NCBI RefSeq assembly: GCF_030124375.1
Contig: NZ_JASKLS010000013.1
Location: 112,026-176,025, forward strand
DNA length: 64,000 nt
Reading direction: 5' to 3'
Source: Sinorhizobium sp. 6-70
GTDB lineage: Bacteria; Pseudomonadota; Alphaproteobacteria; Rhizobiales; Rhizobiaceae
Shown in pieces: positions 49,967 through 60,538 of the stretch; the stretch's first letter is position 1, and each line of letters opens with the position of its first letter. The notes under the pieces are model-generated. The model was not told the origin of the DNA. It ran no database searches and saw only the letters and a list, made by a program, of their open reading frames with translations. The position numbers and the translations under genes are program-made.

Positions 49967-52039
49967 TTATCGCCACATGCCGCGCATGCGCTCGGCGACG
50001 TCGATCCGGATCTGCAGGGCGTTACGCTCGGCGCTCGTCGGGCCGGCCATGGGCCAGCTTGCCGCCTCGAAAAACTGCAGGAGCGTCGCGGGAATAAACC
50101 GCGTTCGGCTCGCATAGACATGGCGGTCGCCCTGGGCATGCTGGCCACCGGTGAAGAAGCGCTGCGGGAGCACCAGCGTCAGGCTGTCCTTGGCACGCGT
50201 CATGCCGACATAGAGCAGCCGCCGCTCCTCTTCGAGATCATGGGTCGTTCCGGTTGCGAGGTCGGACGGAATGCAGCCGTCGACCACATTGAGCATGAAG
50301 ACGGCGCGCCATTCCTGCCCCTTGGCCGAATGAATGGTCGAGAGGATCAGATAGTCCTCGTCGAGCAGCGGCACGCCCGCCTGGTCGCTGGTCGCATCCG
50401 GTGGATCGAGGGTCAGTTCCGTCAGAAAACGTTCGCGACTCGGATAGCCGGAAGCGATCTGCTCAAGTTGCAGCAGATCGGCCTTGCGTGTCTCGGCATC
50501 CTCGTGGATGCGATCGAGATGCGGCTCGTACCAGGCGCGCACCATGGCGAGTTCTGCGGGCCACCCGGATCTGCGGAGACCCTGCAGCAGTTCCACCAGA
50601 CGCACCCAGTCGTCTCCGCTTTTGGGCGGGGAAGGGACTTCGCCGAGGGCCATCAGCGGTTCGGGGTCGGCCGCGATCGCGTCCAGGATCTTGCTGGCGG
50701 TTTGCGGCCCGATTCCCGGTAGCATCTGGAGCAGTCTGAATCCGGCGACGCGGTCGCGCGGGTTCTGTGCAAAACGCAGTACCGCGAGCATGTCCTTCAC
50801 ATGGGCCGAGTCGAGGAACTTCAGGCCGCCGAACTTCACGAAGGGGATGTTGCGGCGGGTGAGTTCCACCTCGAGAGGACCGCTGTGGTTCGACGTGCGG
50901 AAGAGGACGGCTTGCTGCTTCAAGCGCATTCCGGTCTCACGGTTGGCGAGGACCTGCTCGACGATGTAGTTCGCCTGATCGCTCTCATCCTTGACTGTCA
51001 GCAGCTTCGGACGCTCCGCCGACTGTCTGTCGGTCCAGAGGTTCTTGGTGAAGCGCTCGCGCGCAAGCTCGATGACGCCATTGGCGGCCGCGAGGATCGT
51101 TTGCGTCGAACGGTAGTTCCGATCGAGCGTGATGACGTCGGCGGGCGGGGCGAACTCCTTCGGAAAATCGAGGATGTTGCGAACGGTCGCCGCCCGAAAG
51201 GAATAAATGGACTGTGCGTCGTCGCCGACGACCGTGAGGCCACGCCCGCCGGGCTTCAGCGCCATCAGGACGGAAGACTGCAGCTTGTTGGTGTCCTGGT
51301 ATTCGTCGACAAGCACGTGGTCGAACCGGCCGCCGATGTCGGCGGCAAGTGTCGGGTCGGTCACCATCTGCGCCCAGTAGAGGAGCAGGTCGTCGTAGTC
51401 GAGAACGTTCTGCGCCTGCTTGGCTTCGACATATCCGGAAAACAGCGCCTTCAACTGGTTCTCCCAGCCGGAAACCCAAGGATACCAGTTCCGGAGCACG
51501 TCGTTCAGCGGCATCTGCGAATTCACCGTCCGCGAATAGATCGCCAGGCAGGTCCCCTTCGTCGGAAACCTGCTTTCGGTCTTCGAGAAACCGAGCTCGT
51601 GCCGGATGAGGTTCATCAGGTCGGCGCTGTCCTCGCGGTCGTGGACGGTAAAATCCACATTCAGGCCGATCTGCTCGGCGTAGATCCTCAGCAGGCGCGC
51701 TCCGATGCCGTGAAATGTTCCGGCCCAGGCAAGCGCGTCCGTCATCACGCCGGAGCCGGCACCAAGCACCTCAGCACAGATGCGCTCGACACGGCGCGAC
51801 ATTTCAGCCGCGGCCCTGCGCGAAAAGGTCATGAGAAGGATACGGCGGGGATCTGCTCCGTTGACGATCAGGTGAGCGACCCGATGGGCCAGCGTGTTGG
51901 TCTTCCCCGACCCCGCTCCGGCGATAATCAGCAATGGCCCGCCGACAATGCCGTGGTCCGGTCCGATACCATGCTCGACGGCGCAGCGCTGCCTGTCGTT
52001 CAGTTTTTCAAGGTAAGCTGCGCTCATTCGCCCTGCCAT
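49967..52039 (-). CDS. UvrD/Rep-type ATP-dependent DNA helicase
   Basis: Superfamily 1A 3'-5' helicase, about 690 residues. Motifs: Walker A IIAGAGSGKTNTL, motif Ia LLMTFSRRAAAEM, motif II VLVDEYQDTN, motif III VVGDDAQSIYSFRAA, motif IV TLDRNYRS, motif V STIHSAKGQEW, motif VI RRLLYVGMTRAKD. Unusual GTFHG and the short C-terminus point to a compact UvrD-like protein rather than RecB/AddA. The start ATG 52039 (MAGRMSAAYL) is the preferred of several (52069, 52027). It follows an SOS-controlled operon on the same strand, with a palindromic repeat between. Confidence 0.9.
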   Translation of the reverse strand: MAGRMSAAYLEKLNDRQRCAVEHGIGPDHGIVGGPLLIIAGAGSGKTNTLAHRVAHLIVNGADPRRILLMTFSRRAAAEMSRRVERICAEVLGAGSGVMTDALAWAGTFHGIGARLLRIYAEQIGLNVDFTVHDREDSADLMNLIRHELGFSKTESRFPTKGTCLAIYSRTVNSQMPLNDVLRNWYPWVSGWENQLKALFSGYVEAKQAQNVLDYDDLLLYWAQMVTDPTLAADIGGRFDHVLVDEYQDTNKLQSSVLMALKPGGRGLTVVGDDAQSIYSFRAATVRNILDFPKEFAPPADVITLDRNYRSTQTILAAANGVIELARERFTKNLWTDRQSAERPKLLTVKDESDQANYIVEQVLANRETGMRLKQQAVLFRTSNHSGPLEVELTRRNIPFVKFGGLKFLDSAHVKDMLAVLRFAQNPRDRVAGFRLLQMLPGIGPQTASKILDAIAADPEPLMALGEVPSPPKSGDDWVRLVELLQGLRRSGWPAELAMVRAWYEPHLDRIHEDAETRKADLLQLEQIASGYPSRERFLTELTLDPPDATSDQAGVPLLDEDYLILSTIHSAKGQEWRAVFMLNVVDGCIPSDLATGTTHDLEEERRLLYVGMTRAKDSLTLVLPQRFFTGGQHAQGDRHVYASRTRFIPATLLQFFEAASWPMAGPTSAERNALQIRIDVAERMRGMWR

Positions 52040-52071
52040 GTCCGTTCCGCAATGAGTCCGGCTCTGCACCC

Positions 52072-52173
52072 ACAGTGCCGCGCGCCTTGTCAGACGCGCA
52101 AAGGATGTTGCAGCACTTTGAGTTGCTGCATGTTTTTGCTCTTAAGTCGGCTCCGATTTAAGGAAACATGCAG
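52072..52173 (-). repeat. RIME-like palindromic repeat, copy 4
   Basis: CACAGTGCCGCGCGCCTTGT...GACGCGCAAAGGATG, GTTGCAGCACTTTGAGTTGC, TGCATGTTTTTGCTC...GATTTAAGGAAACATGCAG. Same two-module layout. It lies between the helicase and the small zinc-ribbon gene; 52174-52358 beyond it shows no further gene. Confidence 0.8.
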
Positions 52174-52358
52174 CGGGTGCGGTCAAGCTGAAAAACGACA
52201 GGAATGGCAAAAGACCCCAGCAAATGAACATTTCTGGAGCGCCGCGGCTCTTTAAGACGCATAAGCGTCGCTGCGCGCCCGGAATTGCTGCGAACACGGG
52301 CTCCCCTCCCCACATTGGCGGGGAACAATGATGCGAGCACACGTTGCAGTTCCCGACG

Positions 52359-52628
52359 TCAATCGCGCGGAAGCCTGCCGAGTAACAGCTCATTTCCCTC
52401 GGCGTTTCCGCATCGACGGCATTTCAGCATGCCTGCGATGGCTATCAAGGATGTGCCGCCACCGCGCGTTCTGGCAATCCGACGACGATCAACCGGCGCC
52501 TGATGCCGACACTTCCCGCACCTGGCAGCGAGCACATACCACTCGGGCAGCGTCTCCAGGGTCAAAGCGGATTCCGCGGTATCTCCGCGCGGTGCCAGGT
52601 CGATCCCCCGTCGATGCCTCATCGTCAT
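52359..52628 (-). CDS. Zinc-ribbon protein, SOS mini-operon
   Basis: 89-residue protein with two Cys pairs, CGKC (37-40) and CRRC (70-73), forming a likely zinc ribbon around a basic segment (RHQAPVDRRRIARTRGG). No family name recognised. Codons and third-position GC look coding. ATG 52628 (52622 also possible) is 8 bases behind the 58-residue gene on the same strand, so it is probably co-transcribed from the SOS promoter. A role in DNA binding or repair is a guess from context. Confidence 0.72.
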   Translation of the reverse strand: MTMRHRRGIDLAPRGDTAESALTLETLPEWYVLAARCGKCRHQAPVDRRRIARTRGGGTSLIAIAGMLKCRRCGNAEGNELLLGRLPRD

Positions 52629-52636
52629 TCATGCGC

Positions 52637-52813
52637 TTAGCTGTCCAGATTGAGCGAAAGCTGCGTGCCGCCACGCTTCAGCGCGGGCAGGGGCGGAGTC
52701 AGTTGAATCCGCCCGAAGATCAGTCTTCGCCGTTCCTCTTCGCGCTCTCGCCTGACGCGAGAGGCATCGACGACGGCCATGGCGCGGTTCATGACTTCTT
52801 CGGCGTGGGTCAT
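52637..52813 (-). CDS. Small basic protein under SOS control
   Basis: 58-residue protein, strongly charged helix (ASRVRREREEERRRLIFGRI) then LPALKRGGTQLSLNLDS. The C-terminal QLSLNLDS resembles a beta-clamp-binding motif (Q-L-x-L-x-L), which would suit a DNA-polymerase-sliding-clamp partner; this is a suggestion. Start ATG 52813 with GGAGAG 7 bases upstream. The LexA box lies 17 bases before the start. Too short to be found by an ordinary length cut-off. Confidence 0.75.
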   Translation of the reverse strand: MTHAEEVMNRAMAVVDASRVRREREEERRRLIFGRIQLTPPLPALKRGGTQLSLNLDS

Positions 52814-52829
52814 GGTAAGCTCTCCGAAT

Positions 52830-52844
52830 GTTCACGTTATGTTC
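52830..52844 (-). promoter_or_regulatory. LexA (SOS) box
   Basis: GTTC-ACGTTAT-GTTC, an exact match to the alphaproteobacterial LexA consensus GTTC-N7-GTTC. 17 bases before the 58-residue gene, transcribed away; the same site could also affect a plus-strand transcript (see 52870). Confidence 0.8.
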
Positions 52845-52869
52845 TCATTCGGGCACCAAGTTGTCAAGC

Positions 52870-53018
52870 TCCGCATAGAAGTCTCGTGTGAGTGTGGTGA
52901 AACGGCCAGCTGAATGTCCATTCATTGGAGCTGTGGTTTCAAACCCTCAGCGTGGGGTCGATGGCCGCCGGAGCGCCCCATGAATCGTGGTCCCGGCGGA
53001 TCGCCGGGACCTTTTTTG
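52870..53018 (+). ncRNA. Candidate small RNA ending at a strong terminator
   Basis: No protein-like open frame occupies this stretch, yet it ends with a full Rho-independent terminator. Inside are further self-complementary parts (TGGGG ... CCCCA about 52952-52982). The 5' end is not determined; transcription could start near 52860 next to the LexA box. The 352-base gap 52814-53165 contains only this, the LexA box and a repeat. Confidence 0.4.
52989..53017 (+). terminator. Rho-independent terminator
   Basis: GGTCCCGGCG (52989-52998), loop GAT, CGCCGGGACC (53002-53011), then six T (53012-53017). Perfect 10-bp stem. No gene upstream on the plus strand within 1 kb, which suggests a non-coding transcript. 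Confidence 0.85.
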
Positions 53019-53060
53019 TTTGTGTGCCGCCCCGCTACAGGGGACGGCGGATTCGGCCAC

Positions 53061-53163
53061 TGCATGTTTCCTTAAATCCTATCCGATTTAAGGACAAAAA
53101 CATGCAGCACTTCAAAGTGCTACAGCGTCCTTTGCGCGTCTGATAAGACGCGCGGCGCTGTAG
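53061..53163 (+). repeat. RIME-like palindromic repeat, copy 5
   Basis: TGCATGTTTCCTTAAATCCT...AAAAACATGCAG, CACTTCAAAGTGCTACAGCG, GCGCGTCTGATAAGACGCGC, GGCGCTGTAG. Close to copy 2 base for base. It ends just before the katG stop codon and may end katG transcription. Confidence 0.85.
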
Positions 53164-53165
53164 TA

Positions 53166-55346
<2,181 letters not shown>

Positions 55347-55596
55347 TTTTGTCTCCCATTGTGATTGCGCGAATTTCGCTGGTTCGGTTTCATGGCCCGC
55401 GCGAGCGCCCGGCACATGGAATGTCTTTTGCTTGAGGTCCTTCTGGGACAAGGCCCTCTGAAACAAAACAGCCTCGAGTGCCGGCGTTCTGAACGATCAG
55501 GACGCCGGCAACCTTCCCGCCGTCGGAATTCGAGGCGGTGGCTGCATCTCCTCTGCAGCTTAATCACTCTAACAAAAGGGTTTCATTAATTTAAGT

Positions 55597-55629
55597 TGGA
55601 TTTCCTGATCGCTGCGATAAGATGCGGTT
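55597..55629. promoter_or_regulatory. Candidate OxyR-binding region between katG and oxyR
   Basis: GATCGCTGCGATAAGATGCG with TTATGATC next to it has ATCG/CGAT half-sites spaced as in a LysR-type site. It lies right before the oxyR start. The katG promoter is elsewhere in 55347-55596. Weak assignment. Confidence 0.35.
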
Positions 55630-56601
55630 ATGATCAATTTCACACTCAAGCAGCTTCGCTATTTCGAGGCATTGGCACGATACGGCCATTTCGGGCGTGC
55701 GGCGGATGCCTGCGCAATCTCTCAACCCGCATTGTCTGTGCAGATCAAGGAACTGGAGGAAGCGCTCGGCACGGAGCTGTTTGAAAGAGGCGCGCGCCAG
55801 GTGCGGCTCAGCAGCTTTGGGGAAGTGCTTGCCCAGCGCGTGCGCGACATCTTGCGCTCGGTCGATGAACTTGCAGACCTGGCGCGCGCCTCGCAGGACC
55901 GACTGGCAGGACGGCTGCGGATCGGCGTCATCCCGACGGTCGCACCCTACCTGCTGCCTCGGATAATAGGCAATCTGACCCGCATGTATGACGGCCTTGA
56001 TATCAACGTTCGCGAGACGGTGACGTCGAAGCTGGTTCGGGACCTGTTGGAGGGCCGGCTCGACACGGCCATCGTGGCACTGCCGATATCCGAACCCTCG
56101 TTGACCGAGGTTGCGCTGTTCGAGGAGAATTTTGTGCTCGTTCGGCCGGAAGACGACGAAGGAAAGCCGGTGCCCAGTCGCGAAAGCTTGCGCGAAATGC
56201 GGCTGCTTCTGCTTGAGGAGGGGCATTGCTTTCGCGACCAGGCCCTGTCGTTCTGCAATATGCGCTCGGCGCTGCCGCGGGAATTGCTGGACGGCAGTTC
56301 TCTGTCCACGCTGGTCCAGATGGTCAGCGCCGGCATCGGGGTCACTTTGATCCCGGAGATGGCCGTACCGGTGGAAACGCGCTCGGCGTCCGTGTCTGTC
56401 GCCCGCTTCGAGAGCCCCCAGCCTTCGCGCACGATCGGCATGATCTGGCGCAAGACGAGCCCCTTGGCCAAGCAGCTCCGGCAGATTTCAGAAGTCGTTC
56501 GCCGATGCGCGGATAAGAGGCCGGCGAGCAGCGAAATTTCTTCGCCGAGAGACCAAATGCCCGGCCGGAGCAGCGGCCGGGCATCGGAGACTATGCGTTG
56601 A
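55630..56601 (+). CDS. oxyR: Peroxide-sensing regulator OxyR
   Basis: LysR-family activator, 323 residues. HTH: LRYFEALARYGHFGRAADAC and QPALSVQIKELEEALGTELF. Redox cysteines Cys200 and Cys209 in EEGHCFRDQALSFC match the disulfide pair of E. coli OxyR in spacing. It lies divergent to katG, as in many bacteria. The C-terminus is about 18 residues longer than E. coli and runs through a hairpin (56557-56584), ending 11 bases inside the convergent hydroxylase gene. Confidence 0.93.
   Translation: MINFTLKQLRYFEALARYGHFGRAADACAISQPALSVQIKELEEALGTELFERGARQVRLSSFGEVLAQRVRDILRSVDELADLARASQDRLAGRLRIGVIPTVAPYLLPRIIGNLTRMYDGLDINVRETVTSKLVRDLLEGRLDTAIVALPISEPSLTEVALFEENFVLVRPEDDEGKPVPSRESLREMRLLLLEEGHCFRDQALSFCNMRSALPRELLDGSSLSTLVQMVSAGIGVTLIPEMAVPVETRSASVSVARFESPQPSRTIGMIWRKTSPLAKQLRQISEVVRRCADKRPASSEISSPRDQMPGRSSGRASETMR
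56557..56584. terminator. Hairpin at the oxyR / hydroxylase convergent end
   Basis: ATGCCCGGCC (56557-56566) with GGCCGGGCAT (56575-56584), 10 bp perfect, loop GGAGCAGC. Lies within the end of the oxyR frame and just past the hydroxylase stop on the minus strand. Confidence 0.6.
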
Positions 56602-58807
56602 GCGATTTTGAGAACGGCATGACGCGGATCCGCTTGCCGAGCGCCTTGTAGGCGGCATTGGCAACGGCGGGGCCGATCGGCGGAACCCCAGGTTCGCCGA
56701 TGCCGGAGGGCGGATTGGCCGAGGGCACGATGTGGACTTCGACCTTCGGCATGGCGTCGATCCTGAGCGGCGTATAGACGTCGAAATTGCCCTGATCGAC
56801 CTTGCCATCCGTCAGCGTGATTTCCTCGCCCAGAATGGCGCCGAGCCCGAAGCCGATGCCGCCCTCGACCTGCGCGCGGACCTGATCCGGGTTGATCGCC
56901 AGACCGCAATCAACGGCGGCGACCACGCGTTCGACCCCGATGCCGCCATTCCCATCCGTCGATACCTCGGCGATCTGTGCCACCACAGAGCCGAAGCTTT
57001 CTGCGAGGGCGACACCGCGGAAACGACCTTCGGGCAACGGCTTCTGCCATTCCGCCTTTTCCGCCGCCAGCTTGAGCACGGTTGCGTGGCGCGACTCTGG
57101 CTCGAGCAAGGACAGACGGAATTCCACCGGATCACGTCCCGCCGCTTCAGCTATCTCGTCGAGGAAGGTTTCGGCGGCAAAGGCGGTATGCGTCGAGCCG
57201 ACCGAACGCCACCAGAGAACGGGAACACCGACGTCGGTGGTCGTGAGGCCGACTGTCTGGTTCGGGATGCCATAGGGGAGGTTGCTTGCCCCTTCCACCG
57301 AAGTCGGGTCCACGCCGTTCTTGACCATTCCCTCGAACGCCGTCTTCGCCATGATGGACTGGCCGACAATGTGGTTGTCCCAGGCGACGAGCTTTCCGTC
57401 CGCGTCGATGCCCGCCTTGAGCGTGTGCACATAAGCGGGGCGATAGCGGCCCGCTCGCATGTCGTCCTCGCGCGTCCACTGCACCTTTACCGGGGCACGG
57501 AAGCCGATCGCCTTCGCCGCATGCACGGCCTCGACGACGACATCGCCGTCGAAGACGGCCCGCCGGCCGAAGCTGCCGCCCGACTTCATGACGTTCAGGC
57601 GGACCTTGTCGGGGGCGATTCCGGCAATCTCGCCGGCAAGCTTCTGGTAGACGTCCGGGAACTGGTGCCCGCCCCAGACCTCGAGCGTGCCGTCCTCATT
57701 CATGCGCGCGACGGCATTCAGCGGCTCCAGGGCGGCGTGCGCCAGGTACGGGAACTCGAAGCTCGCTTCGATGACCTTCGCAGCCTGCGCAAAGGCGGCG
57801 TCGGCGTCGCCGTCCTTGCGGGCAACCGCCACCGGCGTCTCCTTGGCGAGATCGCGGTAGGTGGACATGACCTGCTGCGTGCCGCGCTTTTCCGCCGACG
57901 CGTCGTCCCATTCCACCTTGACCGCTTCGCGTCCCTTGATCGCCGCCCACATGTGTTCGCCGATCACCGCGATGCCGCGCGGAGTTTCGGCGACTTCGAC
58001 CACGCCCTTGACGGCGCGGGCGGCGGAAGCGTCGAAGGACTTCACCTTCGCGCCGAAGAGCGGCGGGTGGATCATCACGGCCGTCAGCATGCCGGGCAGC
58101 TTAACGTCGATCGTATATTGCTCCGTCCCGTTCGCCTTGCGGGCGCTGTCGAAGCGCTTCAGGCCGGCATTGCCGATAAGCTTCCAGTCGCCAGGCTGCT
58201 TAAGCTTGACGTCGCCGGGCACCGGCATGGCCGCCGCCTTGGCGGCAAAGGCGCCAAAGCCGTTGCTCTTGCCGGAGGGATGGGCAAGAACGCCGTTCTC
58301 GATGGTGATTTCCGCCGCATCGACGCCCCACTCGGAGGCTGCTGCAGCGACAAGCATCGCGCGGGCCGCTGCACCTGCCTTGCGATAGCGCTCCCACGAG
58401 GACGCCATGGAGGTCGAGCCTCCGGTTGCCTGTATTGCGCCGCCGAAGGCGAGATTGCCGTAGGCCTTGATGTTGCCGGCGGCACCCTTCACGTCGATCG
58501 CCGACCAGTCGGCATCGAGTTCTTCCGCCACCAGCGTGGCGATACCGTTATAGGATCCTTGCCCCATCTCGAACTGCGACGAGAGTACGGTCACCTTTCC
58601 CTCCCCGTCGATTATCAGATAGGGGGAGAAGGAATGCGCGCCCTCTGCCGACGTCGTTTCGCCTGCCGCCGCCGGCGATGCACGCAGGAGGTGGAAGCCG
58701 ACGGCGATGCCGGTGCCGGCGGCAAGGGCGCCGATGAGGAACTGCCGCCGCGACGCCTGGACCCGTGCTGCAGGGAGGGTAACCGATTGCATCAATCTCG
58801 GGATCAT
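56591..58807 (-). CDS. iorB: Molybdenum hydroxylase large subunit (isoquinoline 1-oxidoreductase beta/xanthine dehydrogenase family)
   Basis: Molybdopterin-cytosine-dinucleotide-binding catalytic subunit, 738 residues, oxidising an aldehyde or N-heterocycle. Tat signal: SRRQFLIGALAAGTG at 19-33, so it is exported folded with its partner. Molybdenum-cofactor domains: FGGAIQATGGSTSM, SGGSFGRRAVFDGDVV, GVPVLWWRSVGSTHTAFAAE, and GIGFGLGAILGEE near the active site. Domain order fits the IorB type. Separated from the [2Fe-2S] subunit gene by three bases. The usual FAD subunit is absent; electrons would pass to a cytochrome. Real substrate unknown. Confidence 0.9.
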   Translation of the reverse strand: MIPRLMQSVTLPAARVQASRRQFLIGALAAGTGIAVGFHLLRASPAAAGETTSAEGAHSFSPYLIIDGEGKVTVLSSQFEMGQGSYNGIATLVAEELDADWSAIDVKGAAGNIKAYGNLAFGGAIQATGGSTSMASSWERYRKAGAAARAMLVAAAASEWGVDAAEITIENGVLAHPSGKSNGFGAFAAKAAAMPVPGDVKLKQPGDWKLIGNAGLKRFDSARKANGTEQYTIDVKLPGMLTAVMIHPPLFGAKVKSFDASAARAVKGVVEVAETPRGIAVIGEHMWAAIKGREAVKVEWDDASAEKRGTQQVMSTYRDLAKETPVAVARKDGDADAAFAQAAKVIEASFEFPYLAHAALEPLNAVARMNEDGTLEVWGGHQFPDVYQKLAGEIAGIAPDKVRLNVMKSGGSFGRRAVFDGDVVVEAVHAAKAIGFRAPVKVQWTREDDMRAGRYRPAYVHTLKAGIDADGKLVAWDNHIVGQSIMAKTAFEGMVKNGVDPTSVEGASNLPYGIPNQTVGLTTTDVGVPVLWWRSVGSTHTAFAAETFLDEIAEAAGRDPVEFRLSLLEPESRHATVLKLAAEKAEWQKPLPEGRFRGVALAESFGSVVAQIAEVSTDGNGGIGVERVVAAVDCGLAINPDQVRAQVEGGIGFGLGAILGEEITLTDGKVDQGNFDVYTPLRIDAMPKVEVHIVPSANPPSGIGEPGVPPIGPAVANAAYKALGKRIRVMPFSKSLNA

Positions 58808-58810
58808 GAC

Positions 58811-59269
58811 TTAGCCCTCCAGGCGCTTTGCGGCTTCATGAATGCCGGCACGGATTCGATGATAGGTGGCGCAACGACAGAGATTGCCCGCCATCGCTGC
58901 GTCGATGTCCTCGTCGCTGGGTTTCGGATTGTTGGTCAGGAGATCTGTCGCCGACATGATCTGTCCCGACTGACAGTAGCCGCACTGCGGGACGTCGAGG
59001 TCGGCCCAGACGGCCTGGACCGCTTCCGCGACCTTGCCCTTGAGCCCCTCTATGGTGGTTATCTCGGCGCCTTCGATGTCGCCGATGAGCGTCTGACAGG
59101 ACCGGACCGGCGCGCCGTCGACATAGACCGTGCAGGCACCGCATTGCGCCATGCCGCAACCGAACTTCGTACCTGTCAGGCCCACAAGATCGCGGACTAC
59201 CCAAAGAAGCGGCATATCCGCCTCGGCTTCGACCGAGTGCTTGACGCCGTTGATCGTCACAATTGCCAT
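58811..59269 (-). CDS. iorA: Molybdenum hydroxylase [2Fe-2S] subunit (isoquinoline 1-oxidoreductase alpha)
   Basis: Small electron-transfer subunit, 152 residues. N-terminal plant-type cluster ligands Cys38, Cys43, Cys46, Cys58 (FGCGMAQCGACTVYVDG), C-terminal cluster QCGYCQSGQIM and LCRCATYHRIRAG. Start 59269 after GAGGAGACC; a longer N-terminal frame is not family-like. No signal peptide; co-export with IorB. Upstream 59270-59496 holds two TGTCGA repeats (59414, 59453) that might be sites for the AraC regulator. Confidence 0.92.
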   Translation of the reverse strand: MAIVTINGVKHSVEAEADMPLLWVVRDLVGLTGTKFGCGMAQCGACTVYVDGAPVRSCQTLIGDIEGAEITTIEGLKGKVAEAVQAVWADLDVPQCGYCQSGQIMSATDLLTNNPKPSDEDIDAAMAGNLCRCATYHRIRAGIHEAAKRLEG

Positions 59270-59496
59270 GGTGGTCTCCTCGCGTTGGACGCAGCTCTCG
59301 GCATTTGGGAGATGCCGTTCATGCGCCGCAGCCATTCGCCAGGCTGCGGCCAAAGCTTAGAAGACCATTCCGCGGCTCGGTAGAGTCGATCCTGTCGGAT
59401 TATTGCCTATTTCTGTCGACATGACGCAATTGTGATCATGGTGACACCGCTGTGTCGAGCCAAGCGAATCCATTTAAGCATCGCGTCGCGCCACTT

Positions 59497-60453
59497 CTAA
59501 TCAATCGAGTCGCGTCTGTTCGCCTCGCTGGAGTTCAGGATTGACCTGATGTCTCTTATCGGCGGATGGCCGAAAGCACGTCGATATTCCCGGCTGAATT
59601 GCGTCGGGCTCTCGTAACCGACGCGTGTGGCGGCGGTCGCTGCGTCGAGCGACTGCGAAAGCATCAACTCCCGTGCGTGATGCAGCCGCAGGTGCTTCTG
59701 GAACTGCAGCGGGCTCATTGCGGTCATGGCACGGAAATGGTGATGGAGCGTCGATACCCCCATGTTCGCGACTTCCGCCAACTCCTCGATGCGCAACGGC
59801 CGGGCATAATTTTCCTTCAGCCATGCCACCGCTTTTGCGACGCGGTTGCTGTTGGTGCCGGTGAGCGCGAAGCGCCGAAGCCGCGCCCCTTGCTCGCCGG
59901 TAAGCAGCCGATAGAGGATCTCGTTCTGAACATGATTGGCCAGGAAGGGGATGTCCGCCGGCGAGTTTACCAGCGAAATCAGCCGCAACAGGGCGTCGAA
60001 CAGTTCCGGTGTCGCGGCGCCGACGACGACGCCGAGGTCGCGCTCGGGCATGTCCGTCGGCTGGATGTCGTAATCGGTGATGATCCGGCGGAGTTTCTCG
60101 AGATCAAGGCGCAGCGTCGCAGCCACATAGGGTTCACCCTCGCTCGCCTCGCAGATCTGGCCGGTCATGGGCAAGCCGATGGCGGTCACGAAGAAGCAGG
60201 ACTCGTCGTAGAGGAGCGTTTCGTTGCCGACCTTGACGCGCTTGCTTCCCTTGAGGATCAGCGACAGGCTAGGCTCCGAGACACTGGAAAACGGGCCGGT
60301 TGGCCCGGTGACGCGGTAGAGGACGAGCCCCGGGATCGAGTGGCTGTAGCGAACCCCATCCCAAGGCAGTTGCGAGAGCCTGTCGAGAATTTGGGCGCGA
60401 AGGGGCGCCGTTTCCTGGCGCAGGTCGCGTTTGTGCATGTTTGCCTCGCTCAT
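59497..60453 (-). CDS. AraC family transcriptional regulator
   Basis: 318-residue regulator with N-terminal AraC_N-type effector domain (LSLILKGSKRVKVGNETLLYD) and C-terminal double helix-turn-helix (IEELAEVANMGVSTLHHHFRAM; ATRVGYESPTQFSREYRRAFG). Start 60453 (MSEANMHKRD) following AAAGAGACGG. Same strand as the hydroxylase genes downstream, so it may regulate them. Confidence 0.88.
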   Translation of the reverse strand: MSEANMHKRDLRQETAPLRAQILDRLSQLPWDGVRYSHSIPGLVLYRVTGPTGPFSSVSEPSLSLILKGSKRVKVGNETLLYDESCFFVTAIGLPMTGQICEASEGEPYVAATLRLDLEKLRRIITDYDIQPTDMPERDLGVVVGAATPELFDALLRLISLVNSPADIPFLANHVQNEILYRLLTGEQGARLRRFALTGTNSNRVAKAVAWLKENYARPLRIEELAEVANMGVSTLHHHFRAMTAMSPLQFQKHLRLHHARELMLSQSLDAATAATRVGYESPTQFSREYRRAFGHPPIRDIRSILNSSEANRRDSID

Positions 60454-60538
60454 TGCCGTCTCTTTCACTGTCCTTTGAGCGCAAAACTTATCACAATATT
60501 TTGAACTCGACACGATTAGGCAACCGGCAGCGGGTTTT

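Noticed and set aside
52322..52345. GGAAC-N15-CGTT on the plus strand
   Set aside because: Spacing is one base short and no plus-strand gene follows; it would run antisense to the zinc-ribbon gene.
56732..59383. Plus-strand open frame of 883 residues
   Set aside because: It is antisense to the two hydroxylase subunits, whose motifs are clear; the frame stays open because of high-GC codon bias.
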